Shown here: positions 1 to 7,950 of the stretch, piece after piece
How the letters are laid out: each line of letters opens with the position of its first letter
Position numbering within the stretch: position 1 is the stretch's first letter
Origin: Rhodobacteraceae bacterium Araon29
GTDB lineage: Bacteria > Pseudomonadota > Alphaproteobacteria > Rhodobacterales > Rhodobacteraceae
Reading direction: 5' to 3'
Assembly: GCA_039640505.1 (NCBI GenBank)
Contig: CP046865.1
Coordinates: 3,215,501 to 3,279,500 of the forward strand
DNA: 64,000 bases
Position numbers and translations under genes: made by a program
Notes under the pieces: generated by a model
Database searches by the model: none
What the model saw: only the letters and a program-made list of their open reading frames with translations
What the model was told of the DNA's origin: nothing

Positions 1-1
1 C

Positions 2-127
2 AGCGAAGAGTTTCAGGTGATCCGCCATATGATGAACCTAGAAACCGTAAACACCTATGAAGGCACGCATGATGTGCACGCGCTAATCTTGGGTCGGGCC
101 CAAACCGGACTGCAGGCGTTTTTCTAG
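2..127 (+). CDS. gcdH: Glutaryl-CoA dehydrogenase, C-terminal end (5' cut by window)
   Basis: Frame 2 is open from the window edge to TAG at 125-127 and gives 41 residues. They include [20 protein letters not shown] and end [12 protein letters not shown], the highly conserved last helix of glutaryl-CoA dehydrogenases. This FAD enzyme converts glutaryl-CoA to crotonyl-CoA in lysine and tryptophan breakdown. Only the tail is visible, so the catalytic glutamate and FAD site cannot be checked. Another acyl-CoA dehydrogenase is possible, but the [12 protein letters not shown] signature favours GcdH. Confidence 0.8.
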   Translation, partial: SEEFQVIRHMMNLETVNTYEGTHDVHALILGRAQTGLQAFF

Positions 128-197
128 GGTTCGCTCAGAACGGTACAACAGTTTAAAATGAAAAAGACATTGCCAGCTTTTGAGACAGGGGTACGGG

Positions 198-1256
198 ATG
201 GAGCATTCGGAAATTGACACACCTTCGGTAGTGATCGACCTTGATATTGTCGAGGCCAATATAGCCAAATACCAAGCCTATTGCGACAAACTGGGTCTGT
301 ACCTGCGACCGCATGTCAAAACACATAAAATCCCCGATTTGGCAAAGAAACAACTGGCCACCGGCGCAACTGGCATCACCTGCCAGAAGATATCAGAAGC
401 CGAAGCGATGATATCAGAGGGCGGCATCGATGATATCTTGCTGACCTATAATGTTCTGGGGAAAAGCAAACTGCGCCGCTTGTGCCAGCTTGCGCAGAAG
501 GTACGGCTTTCGGTGGTGGCGGATAACCTCACCTGCGTTCAGGGATTGTCGGAAACCTTTCAGGATGCACAAACGCCGCTCACAGTGCTGGTGGAATGCG
601 ATACTGGTGCCTTGCGCTGCGGCGTTGTGAGCCCAGAAGAAGCGCTCGAATTGGCGCAGGCCATCGACCGCCTGCCAGGAGTTAGGTTTGGCGGTTTGAT
701 GACCTATCCGCCCATTGGCAATGCCGATCACATCAACAGCTTTCTTGAAACGGCCAAATCTCTGATCGAAGACAGTGGGCTGTTGGTGGATGTGGTATCC
801 ATTGGCGGATCGCCGGATATGTGGAGGGTGGATCAAATTCCAGTGGGCACAGAATACCGCATTGGCACTTATATTTATAACGACCGCTCGCTGATCATGC
901 ATGGCACCTGCGAGATCAAGGACTGCGCCCTGACTATTTTGGCCACCGTTGTGTCCACCCCAACGCCCAACCGCGCTGTGATTGATGCCGGCTCAAAAAG
1001 CCTAACTTCTGATCTTTCCGGCTTATCGGGCCACGGCCTTGTGGTGGGCTATCCCGATTTAACCATCGAAAAACTTTCGGAAGAGCACGGATGCATCACC
1101 AGCGACCAGCCGACAGGTTTAAAGGTCGGCCAGCAGGTACATATCATCCCGAACCATGCGTGTGTGGTGAGTAATATGGTCGATCATGTAGTGTTTACCC
1201 GGCAGCAGAAGCCCGTCAAAACCCAGCCGGTCGTTGCACGCGGCCAAGTGTGGTAA
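198..1256 (+). CDS. Fold-III PLP enzyme, D-threonine aldolase / D-serine dehydratase-like
   Basis: The 352-residue protein opens with DTPSVVIDLDIVEANI and then RPHVKTHK. The lysine in that block is the usual Schiff-base residue for pyridoxal phosphate in the alanine racemase-like barrel family. The C-terminal block HIIPNHACVVSN carries the His and Cys that bind a divalent metal in D-threonine aldolases and eukaryotic-type D-serine dehydratases. It probably cleaves or deaminates a D-3-hydroxy amino acid in the cytoplasm. A TTG at 180 could extend it by six residues. I prefer ATG 198 because CAGGGG lies seven bases upstream and DTPSVVIDLD then falls at the usual distance from the start. The gene stands alone after gcdH, and its exact substrate cannot be read from sequence. 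Confidence 0.8.
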   Translation: MEHSEIDTPSVVIDLDIVEANIAKYQAYCDKLGLYLRPHVKTHKIPDLAKKQLATGATGITCQKISEAEAMISEGGIDDILLTYNVLGKSKLRRLCQLAQKVRLSVVADNLTCVQGLSETFQDAQTPLTVLVECDTGALRCGVVSPEEALELAQAIDRLPGVRFGGLMTYPPIGNADHINSFLETAKSLIEDSGLLVDVVSIGGSPDMWRVDQIPVGTEYRIGTYIYNDRSLIMHGTCEIKDCALTILATVVSTPTPNRAVIDAGSKSLTSDLSGLSGHGLVVGYPDLTIEKLSEEHGCITSDQPTGLKVGQQVHIIPNHACVVSNMVDHVVFTRQQKPVKTQPVVARGQVW

Positions 1257-1400
1257 CGGTGCTATCATAGGCAGATTGTGCCCTGCCCCTTTCGCATTTT
1301 TGGTTTTCACACCCAAACAGCGCGTCGCCAGCCCAAGATCAAGGCTTTCCAAAACCAATCTCTGTGGTAGTGTTGCCTTAACAGAATAGGGAGATTTTCA

Positions 1401-1772
1401 ATGAAACGCGCAAGTGATTATTTAGCAGAAGCAAACGCGGTCGTAGAGCGCATTACAACAGAGCAGGCACTTGAGGCCTATGGCAACGCCGATGCTGTCT
1501 TTGTGGATGTGCGAGATGGGACAGACATTGCCCAAAGCGGAACCGTCAAAGGGGCGCAGAAAATCAACCGCGGGTTTTTAGAATTTGCCGCTGATGACAG
1601 CACGCCGCATCACAATCCAGCCCTGCAAAAGGATGCCAACATCTATGTTATGTGCGCCGTGGGCGGACAAGCCGCCCTTGCCGGCAAAACCTTGAAAGAC
1701 ATGGGCTATGAAAATGTGTATAACATTGGCGGTTTTGGCGATTGGAAAGCCGCTGGCGGCGCGGTGGAATAG
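1401..1772 (+). CDS. Single-domain rhodanese-like protein
   Basis: The 123-residue protein has a rhodanese fold: FVDVRDGTDI (around residue 35), then the active-site loop with Cys85 in VMCAVGGQAALAG, then DMGYENVYNIGGFGDWKAAG. The catalytic cysteine is present, so sulfur transfer is feasible. The loop has Gln where many family members have Arg (CxxGxR), which may change substrate preference. The start is supported by AGGGAG seven bases before ATG. No signal peptide is visible, so it is probably cytoplasmic. Flanking genes give no functional context. Confidence 0.8.
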   Translation: MKRASDYLAEANAVVERITTEQALEAYGNADAVFVDVRDGTDIAQSGTVKGAQKINRGFLEFAADDSTPHHNPALQKDANIYVMCAVGGQAALAGKTLKDMGYENVYNIGGFGDWKAAGGAVE

Positions 1773-2063
1773 CCCAGCCGCATCTGCCGATAAATTTTAA
1801 AACCCTAAAAGGCCAGTGGGGCGCAGTGTTTAGCACTGCATAAAAGCTATATCTTAAACAAATTTGCTTTCATGTTCATCCCAAATGTAACAACTGTTAA
1901 CAAAATATATTGCAGCCCCTAATTGATTAAAACCGCCTAGCCATATATCTGCTGAAAACGCCGTCAGTTTTGCTTTAGCATGCTCAAATTTCTTTTTCAC
2001 ACATTGGTGTATTTTTTAGCACTTAAAATTCAATTTTATAGACCACTAACTCAAGATATTTAT

Positions 2064-2780
2064 ATGTCATTTAGGAAAATATACAAAACTCTGAACTGGG
2101 TCGTAGGAACAGCCTTAGGGCTTTGGGCAGGCGCAATTTTCATTATCTTTGTTTTTGTTTCCGACACCATAACCTATGACCGCTCGTCTATTCAAAATGT
2201 GAACCCAGATGACCAAAGCGAATTTTTTAGCATTTTGAAGTCGTCAGACGCTTGGTTAAGATCAAGCCTTGTTTCTGATCTTGATCTCAAGCCGGTACGG
2301 ATTGTTTTTACAAAATCTTGGCCAGAATTTTTTGTTTACGCGCCGTTTTATGGGCGCCCCTATGCTTTGTCTTTCCCCTTTATCAATACGCTCATCTTTG
2401 CCCCATATGATCAAGAAAAAAACACTGTGACCTCCGGTGAAGGATTTACCAGAAGTATTCAGGACGTACTGACCCATGAGCTTGTCCACCAAGCTCTTTC
2501 ACAAAACCTAGAATTTCTCACCTACCGCAAGATGAAACCCTGGGCTGAAGAAGGGTTGGCAGAATATATAGCCGGTGGCGGCAGCATAGCCTATGAAGAC
2601 GGGCTAAAAAAATTCTGTGATGGGAAAGAGGATAAAAGCCATGCCTATCGGTATTTCCTATACAAAATCGCAGTGGGCTTCGTATTGAATCAAGACGGCG
2701 CCTCTTTGCTGCATTTGGTTGAGGCAACTGAACCTCTGAAAAGCGTTTTGGACAGAGCCCGCCCACATTATTGTGGATAG
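2064..2780 (+). CDS. Membrane-anchored HExxH zinc peptidase (paralog A)
   Basis: From ATG 2064 this is 238 residues with a short basic head, one membrane segment (about residues 12-32) and a periplasmic domain. The domain carries HELVHQ (138-142) and, about 20 residues later, WAEEGLAEYIAGG, which fits a gluzincin peptidase with a third ligand in EEGLAEY. Two cysteines (185 and 237) recur at matching places in the protein at 6065-6829. That protein also shares the APxD, FC-D and YFLY-AVG blocks, so the two are paralogs. The open frame extends back to ATG 1980, adding a second hydrophobic stretch. Neither start has a good ribosome site; I chose 2064 because it matches the paralog layout. Target protein unknown. 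Confidence 0.6.
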   Translation: MSFRKIYKTLNWVVGTALGLWAGAIFIIFVFVSDTITYDRSSIQNVNPDDQSEFFSILKSSDAWLRSSLVSDLDLKPVRIVFTKSWPEFFVYAPFYGRPYALSFPFINTLIFAPYDQEKNTVTSGEGFTRSIQDVLTHELVHQALSQNLEFLTYRKMKPWAEEGLAEYIAGGGSIAYEDGLKKFCDGKEDKSHAYRYFLYKIAVGFVLNQDGASLLHLVEATEPLKSVLDRARPHYCG

Positions 2781-2840
2781 TATATAAAGGCATTTTCATG
2801 CCTTACTCATGTGCCAAATTCTCTAGCTTATAGGAGCTAA

Positions 2841-3428
2841 ATGATGAAAAAATACATTTTATGTACTTTGTTAGCGGGCTTCTGCGGATCATCACTTCTA
2901 GCTAACGATAATCTGAAAGAAGGCTTCTTGCTGGCAGACGGTGCCGCACGCATCACTGGTGACGAAAACTTCAGAGCCGTTGAATTTGAGAGCGCGGATC
3001 AAGATACTACTGTCTTAGTGGAATGCTATTTGAACAACGACCTTCGAGTATCGGTTTTACTCAATTTACAACCCAATATTGATAATTTTACTGAGGCCAA
3101 CATTATTTTGAAAAGAGATGATGGGCGTTCATCTAGTTTCAACGGATTGTTACACAATATCGAGGGGACGAAAAATAAGGTGTTTCTTGTCAATCCAGAT
3201 CATCTGAGATCAAAGCCAAAAAGATCAGTTCGTATTTTGACCGCACTGATTTCATCAAGACAACATGCCATCTCAATTAATGCGCCCAGCTTAGGTTTGA
3301 CTGTTCAAAAAAACTTCAATGTAAACCCGTTTGCCGTAGCATACATATCGCAACGTTGCGGGGTGGATCTATTGAAGGAAAATGAGGGGGAGAGAGTATC
3401 TATCTTTCGCCCATCGCGGAGTGGATGA
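2841..3428 (+). CDS. Secreted protein of unknown function
   Basis: The 195-residue protein begins MMKKYILCTLLAGFCGSSLL and then LANDN, a clear signal peptide with cleavage expected near residue 21. TAGGAG sits four to seven bases before the paired ATGs. The mature part is rich in beta-type sequence and has two cysteines (in VECYLN and SQRCGVD) that could form a periplasmic disulfide. I do not recognise the family. It follows peptidase A by 60 bases in the same direction, so the two may be co-transcribed and the secreted protein could be its partner or substrate. That link is inference only. Confidence 0.6.
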   Translation: MMKKYILCTLLAGFCGSSLLANDNLKEGFLLADGAARITGDENFRAVEFESADQDTTVLVECYLNNDLRVSVLLNLQPNIDNFTEANIILKRDDGRSSSFNGLLHNIEGTKNKVFLVNPDHLRSKPKRSVRILTALISSRQHAISINAPSLGLTVQKNFNVNPFAVAYISQRCGVDLLKENEGERVSIFRPSRSG

Positions 3429-3575
3429 TATCCACAATTGGAGCAAAAAAGTAACTTTTCAAAAGGTGGGTTCCCATTTTTTGTCAACCTCAAGTGTCAA
3501 CCCTAGTTTTAATGAGAACTCTTCTGAACTGTTTATAAGGCCTTTTTTTTAGTACAAATCTATTGATGCCCAGTT

Positions 3576-3775
3576 TTATGAACCTTCCAATTGCATCACA
3601 TTTTAAAAACCACCACGCTTCTCAGGAAGATCGCAAAACTTATTTGCCTAACGGGCGCAGCTTTTTGGGACGATTTAAAAAGAAACTGATTTTTCTAAAT
3701 GTATTCAAAGCGGCGAAATAACTTGAAAGCCTCTATCCGATTTAAATTGAAAGCCATAAACCGTTTCGCGAACAG
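3576..3775 (+). repeat. 200-bp direct repeat, left copy
   Basis: This block matches 5942-6141 over 200 bases with four mismatches. It contains a complete 47-codon open frame and the first 25 codons of the peptidase gene found intact at 6065. Similarity stops abruptly on both sides (after CGCGAACAG on the right). The two copies bracket the cyclase gene and the small membrane gene. Confidence 0.95.
3578..3721 (+). CDS. 47-residue basic small ORF, copy 1
   Basis: The frame starts MNLPIASHFKNHHASQEDRK and continues to a basic, aromatic tail ending FLNVFKAAK. The same frame is intact in the right repeat copy (5944-6087), differing at four residues. All four base changes alter an amino acid, so there is no sign of protein-level constraint. 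No good ribosome site precedes the ATG. It may be a leader peptide upstream of the peptidase or just an open stretch kept by the duplication. Confidence 0.25.
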   Translation: MNLPIASHFKNHHASQEDRKTYLPNGRSFLGRFKKKLIFLNVFKAAK

Positions 3776-3833
3776 TGGCTGCATTACACAGCGGTCTGTG
3801 CTGTATTTAAACTGCCTGCTTTATAATCAATGA
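3699..3833 (+). pseudogene. Truncated 5' fragment of the peptidase B gene
   Basis: The first 25 codons match the start of the gene at 6065-6829 (MYSKRRNNLKASIRFK and on), then the sequence diverges after the repeat boundary at 3775. The frame closes at TGA 3831-3833 after 44 codons, with no membrane segment and no HExxH motif. It is a remnant left by duplication or by insertion of the segment now lying between the two repeat copies. Confidence 0.7.
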
Positions 3834-3946
3834 ACAGAATAGTTTTGAAAAATCTGTAAACTTGTTTTTGGATCGTAACGGAATTGTTGATGTAATTGGA
3901 TAAAGCTGATTAGGCTTAAACGGTTGTGTGTAAAAAGGTTTCGTTT

Positions 3947-5263
3947 ATGCCGGTTTTAAGTTCCAGAAATGAAAAAGGTCGTTTTGAGTTTGAAAAAAAC
4001 CAAACGATACTCGAAGTTTCCCTCGAAAATGAATTGAGCCACCTGCACGTATGTGGCGGGCATGGAAGATGTTCAACCTGCCGTGTCCAAGTTTTAGATG
4101 GCTTGGAAAACTGCGAAAATCGAAATGCCATAGAGCAGGCGATGTCAGAAAAGCTGGATTTCCCCGATGATGTTCGCTTGGCCTGCCAAACCAAACTTAA
4201 AGGCGATGTCACCATCCGTAGGTTGCTTAACGGGATGGAAGATATCAAATTTGCAAAATCCGCGATTGAACAATCCGGGCCGATTGGATCCAATAAAGAT
4301 GTTGCCATTCTGTTTGCAGATATCGAAAATTTCACCCCGCTCAGCGAGCGTATGGCCTCGTTCGACGTGATGTATCTGTTGAATAAGTATTTTGACTTTG
4401 CCGGTGATATTGTGATGAGCAATGGCGGCGCTATGAACAATTACATTGGTGACGCATTTCTAGCAGTTTTTGGTCTGGATGATACCGGGGATGAAACCTT
4501 TCGTGCCGTAAAGGCCGGGATTGAAATTCAATCAAGGCTCAATGAATTTTCGGCGCAGGTGGAAGAAGACTTTGACGAATTGTTCAAAGTGCGTATCGGT
4601 ATTCATTATGGCGAGGTGATCGTTGGTATGTTGGGTTGCCGCGGGACCGAGCGGCTGAGTGTGATTGGCGATACGGTTAATATGGCAGCTCGCGCCGAGG
4701 CGGCAAATAAAGACGCAGACACAGATATGTTAATCACTGAAATGGCCTTTAGTCAGGTTGAGGGCCGTGTCGAGGTCGAAGATTTCATCCGTATGAAGCT
4801 TAAAGGTACCAGCGAACGCACCACGCTTTATGAAATCAAGTCGGTTATCGGGGATAGCCTTGCAAAAGAAAACACCGAGCAAAAAATTATTGGCGGTATT
4901 GAGTGGCACCGCTCGGTTCCTGTTGCGGACCTAAAAGAGGGCAGCAAACTAGAAACCAGCTATCAAGATGAGGCTGTTTTAGTGTTTCGCCATGACGGCG
5001 AGTTGCGCGCCGTTCAAAATGCCTGCACACATATGAATTTACCTTTAACCGGTGGGGACATTGATGATGGTGGCAACATTACCTGCCCCTTCCATGGCAC
5101 TGCCTATTGCACCAAAACCGGCGAAGTCACCAAATGGTGCGAGGGCTTGCCAGATGATATGCCGGCAGAAAACAAGGCCATGATCACGTCGATCAAGCAA
5201 AACCCGATCAAAACCTTTCTGACCCTTGAAAGCGACAACCACGTCTGGCTTGCCGAACCCTAA
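3947..5263 (+). CDS. Ferredoxin - class III nucleotide cyclase - Rieske fusion protein
   Basis: This 438-residue protein has three domains. Residues about 1-100 are a 2Fe-2S ferredoxin domain with Cys36, Cys42, Cys45 and Cys80. Residues about 115-300 are a class III cyclase with metal aspartates Asp125 (FADIENFT) and Asp169 (YIGDAF), and transition-state Asn245 and Arg249. Residues about 320-438 are a Rieske domain with Cys360, His362, Cys380 and His383. The positions that usually select ATP (Lys and Asp/Thr) read Asn165 and Ser238, so the substrate is uncertain. There is no membrane segment, so it is likely a cytosolic redox-gated cyclase. GTG 3926 is an alternative start, but AAAGG precedes ATG 3947 at a normal distance. 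It sits between two repeat copies in an accessory patch. Confidence 0.85.
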   Translation: MPVLSSRNEKGRFEFEKNQTILEVSLENELSHLHVCGGHGRCSTCRVQVLDGLENCENRNAIEQAMSEKLDFPDDVRLACQTKLKGDVTIRRLLNGMEDIKFAKSAIEQSGPIGSNKDVAILFADIENFTPLSERMASFDVMYLLNKYFDFAGDIVMSNGGAMNNYIGDAFLAVFGLDDTGDETFRAVKAGIEIQSRLNEFSAQVEEDFDELFKVRIGIHYGEVIVGMLGCRGTERLSVIGDTVNMAARAEAANKDADTDMLITEMAFSQVEGRVEVEDFIRMKLKGTSERTTLYEIKSVIGDSLAKENTEQKIIGGIEWHRSVPVADLKEGSKLETSYQDEAVLVFRHDGELRAVQNACTHMNLPLTGGDIDDGGNITCPFHGTAYCTKTGEVTKWCEGLPDDMPAENKAMITSIKQNPIKTFLTLESDNHVWLAEP

Positions 5264-5268
5264 GCTGC

Positions 5269-5298
5269 AACCATGGCCCGGCTGCACTATGGTTTTTG
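5269..5298 (+). terminator. Possible terminator after the cyclase gene
   Basis: AACCAT (5269-5274) pairs with ATGGTT (5289-5294), followed at once by TTTG. The stem is short (6 bp) and the loop long (14 nt), so it is weak. Its position six bases after the cyclase stop codon is what suggests a terminator. Confidence 0.35.
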
Positions 5299-5528
5299 TG
5301 CATTTAACCTTCAGTTGTATTCTTGGCCCTCACGCGTTGCAGTAGGCCGGATAAACAGATTGGGATCGAACCTCCGGTAATTCCGATAAAGAGCGTTACA
5401 ATTCTGTTGACTGTTGAACAAAATATATTTCCACGCTTAGTTGATCGGCTGGGCAATACGAAGATATGGTGAATGTGCCGCGCCCTGTTTTATCACGATT
5501 AACTTTAGCCAGCTTAGCAAGAGACATT

Positions 5529-5909
5529 ATGGCAGACAAATTAAAAGGCGAAGTATGCGGGATGCTTGCGTTAGCTGCTATGCTATTTTGGCACCTCGGA
5601 TATGGACTTGCAAAATGGGTGGAGTTAAATGTGGTGGAGTTTGGCCTCATCGAAGTCGTACTGCTGAGCATTTTTATCGCTACAAGTTCTCGCTATTATA
5701 GAGTCTTCAGCGACATTTCAAAGATAATATCAGCAAAAGAATTATCCGGGATATTTGTATTATCTGCAATTACGTTTCTCTACACTGGATATCGGATGGC
5801 GATGTGGGCAAACCTAGTTATGTTTGAATTTACATTCTTGGACTTAATGAACTTAGGCATTTCTATTTTTGTTTTTACCCGTTTTAGCAAAAGTCTTCGT
5901 GCAAATTAA
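5529..5909 (+). CDS. Small polytopic membrane protein, unknown
   Basis: From ATG 5529 the protein has 126 residues and four hydrophobic stretches: roughly MLALAAMLFWHLGYGLAKW, IEVVLLSIFIA, GIFVLSAITFLYTGYRMAMW and FLDLMNLGISIFVF. The first and third pairs look like an internal duplication (LFWHLGYGLAKWVELNVVEF against FLYTGYRMAMWANLVMFEF). The frame is open from 5466, but AAGAGA just before 5529 supports the later start. I do not recognise the family. It lies between the cyclase and peptidase B inside the repeat-bracketed segment. Confidence 0.5.
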   Translation: MADKLKGEVCGMLALAAMLFWHLGYGLAKWVELNVVEFGLIEVVLLSIFIATSSRYYRVFSDISKIISAKELSGIFVLSAITFLYTGYRMAMWANLVMFEFTFLDLMNLGISIFVFTRFSKSLRAN

Positions 5910-5941
5910 ATATTTCGCGAGCAGGCTATTAAAACTCAGAG

Positions 5942-6141
5942 TTATGGACCTTCCAATTGCATCACATTTTAAAAACCACCGCGCTTCTCAGGAAGATCGC
6001 AAAACTTATTTGCCTAACGGGCACAGCTTTTTGGGACGATTTAAAAAGAAACTGATTTTTCTAAATGTATTCAAAGCGGAGAAATAACTTGAAAGCCTCT
6101 ATCCGATTTAAATTGAAAGCCATAAACCGTTTCGCGAACAG
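5942..6141 (+). repeat. 200-bp direct repeat, right copy
   Basis: This is the partner of 3576-3775 with four mismatches in 200 bases. Here the repeat runs without a break into the intact peptidase gene at 6065, so this copy looks ancestral and the left one derived. Confidence 0.95.
5944..6087 (+). CDS. 47-residue basic small ORF, copy 2
   Basis: The frame starts MDLPIASHFKNHRASQEDRK and its last 23 bases overlap the start of the peptidase gene at 6065 in another frame. That overlap would allow translational coupling, which is the main argument for it being real. No clear ribosome site precedes ATG 5944. No domain is recognised. Confidence 0.3.
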   Translation: MDLPIASHFKNHRASQEDRKTYLPNGHSFLGRFKKKLIFLNVFKAEK

Positions 6142-6829
6142 AGCGACTTTAGTCGCTTTGCTGGTCTATGTAAGTTTAATGGTCTGGTTCCATTTCCCAA
6201 AAACCACTTTTAACAGCGGCGTCCTGCATCTAAATATGGATAAAGAAATTAAACAGCACGTCATTCGCGCAGAGCCAGAGATTATCAGTCGCCTCAAGCG
6301 TTCCGAGTTCTATAGTGATGCATTCACACTCAAAATGACAATCGCATCCCATAATTTTCAATATACAGTCATGGTTCCGTATTTTCCCCGATCATTTGGC
6401 GCAGCCTATCCCTTTTTCAATTATGCCTTTATTGCCCCAATTGATGCGCAAACTGGCGAAATTATTGCAGGCGCTCGGACAAAATTGCAGCCTGCGACAC
6501 CTTCACTTGAAGATGTGATTGCGCATGAAGGCATTCATTTAATGGTCAATAAAGCGCTCGGGTCCGTTAAGGCTAGATTTTTGCCCACTTGGAAATATGA
6601 GGGCTATGCAGAGCATATTTCCCCACCGAAGCATCGTGATGCCAAGAAGATGTTAGCAGATTTTTGCGGGGATACATTAGAAGATAGCGCCTCTAGCGAC
6701 TACTTTCTTTATAGACTGGCGGTTGGACATTTGATGGAAGCCAAAGGCATGAAGGGCCGTGATGTTTTCGAAAGTGAGCTTGAATTTTCCGATGTGTTAA
6801 GCGAAGTGAAATCGCTGCGATGCCTATAA
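6065..6829 (+). CDS. Membrane-anchored HExxH zinc peptidase (paralog B)
   Basis: The 254-residue protein has a basic head of about 25 residues, one membrane segment (about 27-43) and a periplasmic domain with HEGIH (154-158). WKYEGYAEHI follows about 20 residues later and supplies the likely third zinc ligand. Cys200 and Cys253 match cysteines in the paralog at 2064-2780. Other shared blocks are AYPF-N--FIAP-D and YFLYRLAVG. It probably cleaves or processes an envelope protein; the target is unknown. The first 25 codons lie inside the 200-bp repeat and are duplicated at 3699. Upstream it overlaps a 47-codon frame. Confidence 0.65.
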   Translation: MYSKRRNNLKASIRFKLKAINRFANRATLVALLVYVSLMVWFHFPKTTFNSGVLHLNMDKEIKQHVIRAEPEIISRLKRSEFYSDAFTLKMTIASHNFQYTVMVPYFPRSFGAAYPFFNYAFIAPIDAQTGEIIAGARTKLQPATPSLEDVIAHEGIHLMVNKALGSVKARFLPTWKYEGYAEHISPPKHRDAKKMLADFCGDTLEDSASSDYFLYRLAVGHLMEAKGMKGRDVFESELEFSDVLSEVKSLRCL

Positions 6830-6918
6830 AATATGTTCCGAGAACACGACACTGAAAGCCGGATCAAAGGCTTTTCCAATGATTTTTCGAAAAAGGTCAG
6901 CCGCAAAATGCGGCCGCA

Positions 6919-7950
6919 TTAAGGCTTTTGCAATATCGCGTTTTCCCATGCCTTTAGGAAGTTCTTTCGCTTTAAGCGGTCAAGATACACCATCAGGCCG
7001 GGGCCAAGCCGAATGGGCCGCAGTGCGGTTTCCTGTTCTAGCACATCGCGTTGTAGCGTGGGAAAGGGAAAGTCCCCGGCTTTGCCGGCCTCAAGGCTAA
7101 AGGACAGCAGATGATCTATAAACAGACCGGCAAGCTGCGGCTGTTTGGCATTTTTGGGGATCAGCGCCGAGCGGAGCATCAAAGTGGTAAAATCACTTGG
7201 CTCGACGATGATGATATCGTCTTGGTTATTGGTTTGCGCCGCCGCATAGCTGCCCAGAACATTATAGGCAAAGGCCAGTTTACCCGAACCCACATCCTCG
7301 ATCATTTTTCCCGAGCAGCAGTAAAGCTGGGCGTTCATATTGCCCATCACTTCGGCCAGCCGCCAATAGGTTTCCGATGTGCGGGCATCTTGGGTGGCGA
7401 ACAGATAGCCCAGCCCGCTGCTACGAATATCATAGGTGCCAACGCGGTTTTTGAACTGCATCGGGTGCGACCGCATGAATGCAATTAGTTCTTGTCGGGT
7501 TCTAGGCACCGATTGACCGTCAAAGTCGCGGGCGGAAAAAACCAGTGCTGCAGGCTCTTGTGTAAAGGCAAAAACCAGATCCTGCCAATGGGCCCAGTCA
7601 GGCAATTGGGCGGTAAACTCCGAACGGAACGGCAACGCCATGCCGTCATTGGCCAGCTTGGTTTGCAAATCCATGGCACTGGACACAGCAAGGTCGAACT
7701 GTGCCCCCTCATCAACCAAAGCCTTAACCAGTTCGGTAGAACTGACTTCAAAGTAATCGACAGATACGGACGGATTCTGGCGTTGAAACGCTTCTATGAC
7801 CCCGGCAAAAAGATCAAGGTCGGCAGTGGAAATCACTTTTAGAACTTGGCTTCCGGCTTCGGCCGGAAATTGCCGCCGCTGGTCAACATCAAAACCGAAA
7901 CCAAGGGTTGGAAACATCCCTAGCGCAAGGGCAAATAAAAGGTAACGCAT
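6919..7950 (-). CDS. Periplasmic substrate-binding protein co-encoded with TctDE
   Basis: The 343-residue protein has a signal peptide (MRYLLFALALGMFPTLGFG, then FDVDQ) and the layout of an ABC-type binding protein of the Fe(III)/spermidine class. Visible blocks are LKVISTADLDLFAGVIEAF, a middle hinge region GTYDIRSSGLGYLFA, and SALIPKNAKQPQLAGLFIDHLLS. Its start overlaps the end of the histidine kinase gene by 31 bases, so the two are translated together. No ABC permease or ATPase is nearby. I infer that it binds the inducer in the periplasm and presents it to the TctE-like kinase rather than feeding a transporter. Confidence 0.75.
   Translation of the reverse strand: MRYLLFALALGMFPTLGFGFDVDQRRQFPAEAGSQVLKVISTADLDLFAGVIEAFQRQNPSVSVDYFEVSSTELVKALVDEGAQFDLAVSSAMDLQTKLANDGMALPFRSEFTAQLPDWAHWQDLVFAFTQEPAALVFSARDFDGQSVPRTRQELIAFMRSHPMQFKNRVGTYDIRSSGLGYLFATQDARTSETYWRLAEVMGNMNAQLYCCSGKMIEDVGSGKLAFAYNVLGSYAAAQTNNQDDIIIVEPSDFTTLMLRSALIPKNAKQPQLAGLFIDHLLSFSLEAGKAGDFPFPTLQRDVLEQETALRPIRLGPGLMVYLDRLKRKNFLKAWENAILQKP

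Noticed and set aside
414-902. Long minus-strand open frame opposite the fold-III PLP enzyme gene
   Set aside because: It is a shadow of the real gene: no ribosome site, low-complexity His/Gln-rich translation, and the plus strand has clear family motifs.
1788-1850. GCAGTG-TTTAG-CACTGC hairpin after the rhodanese gene as a terminator
   Set aside because: No T-run follows on either strand, so a terminator call is not justified.
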